Positions 61,658 through 64,000 of a stretch of 64,000 nucleotides of DNA are shown one piece after another (within the stretch, counting starts at the first letter, position 1; the number at the start of each line of letters is the position of its first letter). The position numbers and the translations under genes were made by a program. This DNA comes from Prevotella communis (lineage in GTDB: Bacteria; Bacteroidota; Bacteroidia; Bacteroidales; Bacteroidaceae). A model generated the notes under the pieces. It saw nothing but the letters and a program-made list of their open reading frames with translations, was not told the DNA's origin and ran no database searches. The stretch is taken from NCBI RefSeq assembly GCF_022024175.1, contig NZ_CP091794.1, forward strand, positions 930,001 to 994,000. The letters are read 5' to 3'.

Positions 61658-63166
61658 TTATTTGATGATTTTCTTACCATCGATAATCTTGATGGCATGG
61701 TTGATGTGATTGCTTGTTCTGCGTCCTTGCAGGTCGTAGGTGGCCTGTGGTGGGCGTTTGGTGGTTTGAGGCTGGATGCTGGTTGGCTGCTCAAAAAACT
61801 GCCACTTGTCGAAATCAAAACTCGTTGCGGTGGTGCCTGCGAAGGTGAAGAACAGGTCCTGTACGCCGGTGATGGGGGTGGTGAGGTCTACTGTCACTTC
61901 CTGCCACTCGCCGTCGGTTGACGGGATGTTGACTTTTCCTTTCGCAGTACTGCTTGCTGTCTTGACACGTATCAGGATAACAGCATCGCCTGTGGTACGC
62001 ACCACGGCCTTGAATGATTTGGCTCCAGCCTCGCCAAAGTCCACGTTGCGCACTTTGATATAGCTGCTCTTGGTGATGTTGGAGGCATAGCAACCGTTAT
62101 GGTCGCCCAGGCACAATAAGCCAGAACACTTGTTGATGGTCTCGGCCTCCTGCAGTTCAAAAGGGTTCAACGTCTGGATAGGTTGGACGCCAGTGGTGGT
62201 GAACTTGATGCTGGGGATGGTGCCGTCCTCGTTGGGGGTGAATTCTTCCACGCAGGTAGAGCGCTTAAAGCCACCGCCTCCGCTCAGTTTGCCGTTGTGA
62301 TAGAACATATAGTGATGTCCCTTGAACTCCACGCTGCCGCCATGAATCGTAAAACTGTTGTCGGCCTGACCCAGTATCTTGCCCTGGTAGGTCCAGGGAC
62401 CCGTAGCCTTGTCGGCTGTGGAGTAGGCCCAATGCTCAGGAACGCCACCGGCGGCATACTCCAGGTAGTACTTGCCGTTGCGCTTGTAGATCCATGAAGC
62501 CTCCTCAAAGTTGGTCTTGGGCGTGCCGTCGTCGTTATAGCCCTTATACGGGCCAAAAGCTGTCTCGTCCTTCGTCTTGACCTCGACCTCATTGCCTGTG
62601 AATGACGTCATGTTCTTGTTGAGCTTGACATACCACAGCATGTTGTTGCCGTAATACAGGTAAGCCTGCCCGTTGTCATCGATAAAGACAGACGGGTCAA
62701 TCTTGAACCAACCCTTTACGATAGGTTTCTTGATGGGGTCTTTATATGGACCGGCAGGATTATCGGCCACGGCCACGCCGATGCCTGGATAGGATTGGCC
62801 CTTGATGGTGGCCGTACAGTACCAATACCACTTGCCGTTGCGCTCTATGCATTGGCTGGCCCAACAGTCGTTGTCCTGCTTGGCCCATGAAGAAAAGGTT
62901 TTCGAGGTGATGGGCGTGCCGCGATAGGTCCAGTTGACCATATCCACGGTACTGTAGAGCAGCCAGTCTTTCATTGTGAAATAGTTGTTTTCCGTCACTT
63001 TCTCGTCATGATCCACGAAAAGATAGAGGGTGTCACCATGCACGTAGGGCGCAGGGTCGGGGGTGTAACGGTCGTGGATAATGGGATTTTGAGCCCATAT
63101 GGACAGGGGTGCAAGGGTGGTAATGCCTGTGAGTAGCAACCCTTTCATGTTGATGAATTTGGTCAT
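61658..63166 (-). CDS. Glycoside hydrolase family 43 with C-terminal CBM6-like domain and tail
   Basis: 502 residues; start at 63166 or six codons later at 63148 (MKGLLLTGITTLAPLSIWAQ). Signal peptide, GH43 propeller with NPIIHDRYTPDPAPYVHGD (base Asp), GWFKIDPSVFIDDNGQ and NFEEASWIYKRNGKYY (acid Glu), then a beta-sandwich (about 335-465, LQEAETINKCSG start, DFDKWQFFE end) typical of CBM6. The end, YDLQGRRTSNHINHAIKIID then GKKIIK, is the shared tail. Probable arabinofuranosidase or xylosidase; first gene of the four-gene operon. Confidence 0.9.
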   Translation of the reverse strand: MTKFINMKGLLLTGITTLAPLSIWAQNPIIHDRYTPDPAPYVHGDTLYLFVDHDEKVTENNYFTMKDWLLYSTVDMVNWTYRGTPITSKTFSSWAKQDNDCWASQCIERNGKWYWYCTATIKGQSYPGIGVAVADNPAGPYKDPIKKPIVKGWFKIDPSVFIDDNGQAYLYYGNNMLWYVKLNKNMTSFTGNEVEVKTKDETAFGPYKGYNDDGTPKTNFEEASWIYKRNGKYYLEYAAGGVPEHWAYSTADKATGPWTYQGKILGQADNSFTIHGGSVEFKGHHYMFYHNGKLSGGGGFKRSTCVEEFTPNEDGTIPSIKFTTTGVQPIQTLNPFELQEAETINKCSGLLCLGDHNGCYASNITKSSYIKVRNVDFGEAGAKSFKAVVRTTGDAVILIRVKTASSTAKGKVNIPSTDGEWQEVTVDLTTPITGVQDLFFTFAGTTATSFDFDKWQFFEQPTSIQPQTTKRPPQATYDLQGRRTSNHINHAIKIIDGKKIIK

Positions 63167-63195
63167 GTTGTTTACGCTTTTAGTTATTTTGGTGG

Positions 63196-63203
63196 CAAAA
63201 TTA
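63196..63203 (-). promoter_or_regulatory. Alternative -7 box for the GH43-GH95-CE1-GH31 operon
   Basis: Minus-strand TAATTTTG, 30 bp before the GH43 ATG, but with no -33 box at normal distance. Confidence 0.4.
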
Positions 63204-63377
63204 CAATAAAAATCTCAATGTTGTCTTTTTTTTTGTTTCAAATCCTTTTCAAATAAACGAAATATGGCACGTAATCACTACGTGCCACACTTTCAAACCA
63301 TAAATTACTATTATACTAACTTACCAACTAAAAAATATTAATGGTTGGTTTAGTCTTGAGTCGAATTAATCTGGGTG

Positions 63378-63406
63378 CAAAGGTATAAATAAAGAAACGT
63401 TTCCAA
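63378..63406 (-). promoter_or_regulatory. Promoter of the GH43-GH95-CE1-GH31 operon
   Basis: Minus strand: TTGG (63403-63406) and TACCTTTG (63378-63385), spacer about 17-18 bp; leader about 205 nt. Confidence 0.6.
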
Positions 63407-63421
63407 CAAGGGAAACGTTTC
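63394..63421. promoter_or_regulatory. Two LacI-type operator palindromes over the promoter
   Basis: GAAACGTTTC, a perfect 10-bp palindrome with central CG, occurs at 63394-63403 and 63412-63421, centres 18 bp apart, covering the -33 region. The sequence type matches LacI/GalR-family operators. As a unit it can also form an 11-bp stem, but no T-run follows, so a terminator is less likely. Confidence 0.65.
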
Positions 63422-63467
63422 ATGGTTATGCGGAATTTTGTCAAATGCGTAAGGTGTCCTTGTTTTC

Positions 63468-64000
63468 TTATTGAAATGATAGGATAAAACTGTAATGATG
63501 GGGCTGGTTGCCGTCAATGGTGTACTGGGGAAGGGTGCGCTTGCCCCATGTGTCTGTTCCACCTACGCCGTGAATATTGGCATCGATATTGAGATTGACG
63601 AAACGACCGTGCTGGATATCACTGGGATGATGAACACCTTCAAGATCTTCCTCACCATAGTCCCATGCTCGGATGCAGAGGGGCTGACAGCCCTCGATAC
63701 GCAGGGTTCTCGCCGCAGGAGACCCAACTGCCGCAGGAGCGGATGAAATCTCAAACCAGCGGATGTCGCATCGGTTGCCGTTGTCCTGTGGATGGAGATA
63801 ATCAGTCTCGTATGCCGATAGGGGCATCTGGTACTTGCCGAGGAAGGCAGAACGCTTACGGTCTGGATAGTTCTCCCAGGGACCGCGGCCATAATATGTA
63901 ATCGCGGTGTAGTTGGCTGGCAGACGCATCCTCATGCCGAATTTTGGCATCACGGGGCGGTCCTGTGCTGCAGGTTGATAGTCCACCTCAACAAGAATGC
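63468..64000 (-). CDS. Glycoside hydrolase family 2 beta-galactosidase, C-terminal part (partial)
   Basis: The minus-strand frame is open from the window edge to the stop at 63468, about 177 codons. The sequence is the LacZ-type small-chain domain: FGMRMRLPANYTAITYYGRG, PWENYPDRKRSAFLGKYQMP, PQDNGNRCDIRWFEI and a C-terminal HGVGGTDTWGKRTLPQYTID. This domain closes the active site in GH2 beta-galactosidases. The catalytic domain is outside the window. It lies upstream of the GH43/GH95/CE1/GH31 genes on the same strand and fits removal of beta-galactose from side chains. Confidence 0.9.
   Translation of the reverse strand, partial: ILVEVDYQPAAQDRPVMPKFGMRMRLPANYTAITYYGRGPWENYPDRKRSAFLGKYQMPLSAYETDYLHPQDNGNRCDIRWFEISSAPAAVGSPAARTLRIEGCQPLCIRAWDYGEEDLEGVHHPSDIQHGRFVNLNIDANIHGVGGTDTWGKRTLPQYTIDGNQPHHYSFILSFQ

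Larger units (their letters stand above)
63167..63467. other. Intergenic control region between GH2 and the CAZyme operon
   Basis: 300 bp without a gene. It holds a promoter with overlapping palindromes (63378-63421), a second -7-like box (63196-63203), and AT-rich leader. Confidence 0.6.

Noticed and set aside
61001..61921. 306-codon plus-strand open frame
   Set aside because: Antisense to the GH95 and GH43 genes, with no recognisable domain.
63394..63421. Rho-independent terminator of the GH2 gene
   Set aside because: The stem is good but there is no T-run on either strand and it overlaps a promoter; the repeated perfect 10-bp palindrome fits operators better.

Overview
The window looks like chromosome from a Prevotella-like member of the Bacteroidota. 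Supporting signs are many Bacteroidota-type promoters (TAnnTTTG -7 box, often with TTG about 19-20 bp upstream), the lineage-typical pairs lpxB-surE and rsmD-DUF3822, a BT4734/VirE-N-DUF3987 primase-helicase-like protein, TPR-fused sensor kinases, and many exported polysaccharide-degrading enzymes. No tRNA, rRNA or convincing CRISPR array was seen.

Layout. 1-15 kb: pgi (cut by the window edge), a TPR sensor kinase, purN, a SemiSWEET-like protein, a PAP2 phosphatase/EptA-like transferase pair (probable lipid A remodelling), an etfBA-acyl-CoA dehydrogenase operon, and a block of DUF3987 protein, unknown protein and HU-like protein separated by a 366-bp stretch with a 30-bp inverted repeat and three 22-bp iteron-like repeats. 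15.4-25.8 kb is an accessory island: an AbiE toxin-antitoxin pair, an EcoRI-family adenine methyltransferase plus DUF262-HNH nuclease behind a very structured leader, a WG-repeat/zinc-finger exported protein, a complete 1,599-bp DDE insertion sequence with 18-bp terminal repeats and an 8-bp target duplication, an IS110-family transposase with long non-coding flanks, and a broken KilA-N gene. A family of small GGGACAGG palindromic repeats marks the island. 25.8-30.8 kb: SGNH/GDSL esterases and a second TPR kinase. 30.8-41.8 kb is dense housekeeping: dnaG, queD, queE, cls, rsmD, DUF3822, a RecD-like helicase, gph, a BASS-type transporter, lpxB, surE. 42-46.3 kb: GH43 and GH106. 46.5-54 kb: an XRE-cupin regulator/acyl-CoA ligase/hydrolase operon and an ECF sigma factor/membrane protein/DUF4419 operon. 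54-55 kb: a RAYT-like transposase. 55.2-64 kb: GH2 (partial), then GH43-CBM6, GH95, CE1-like esterase and GH31, a set suited to stripping side chains from fucosylated xyloglucan, behind a promoter overlapped by two LacI-type operators.

The most unusual signal runs through the core genes: short arrays of degenerate 7-bp tandem units, different in sequence at each site but with the same period. They fill gaps between genes almost exactly from stop codon to start codon and also occur in frame inside queE, the helicase and the BASS transporter. One array is part of a dispersed element found both between queD and queE and, longer and inverted, inside the transporter gene. A second class, G/C-rich palindromes, sits in frame inside lpxB, the DUF3987 gene and the membrane protein behind the sigma factor.
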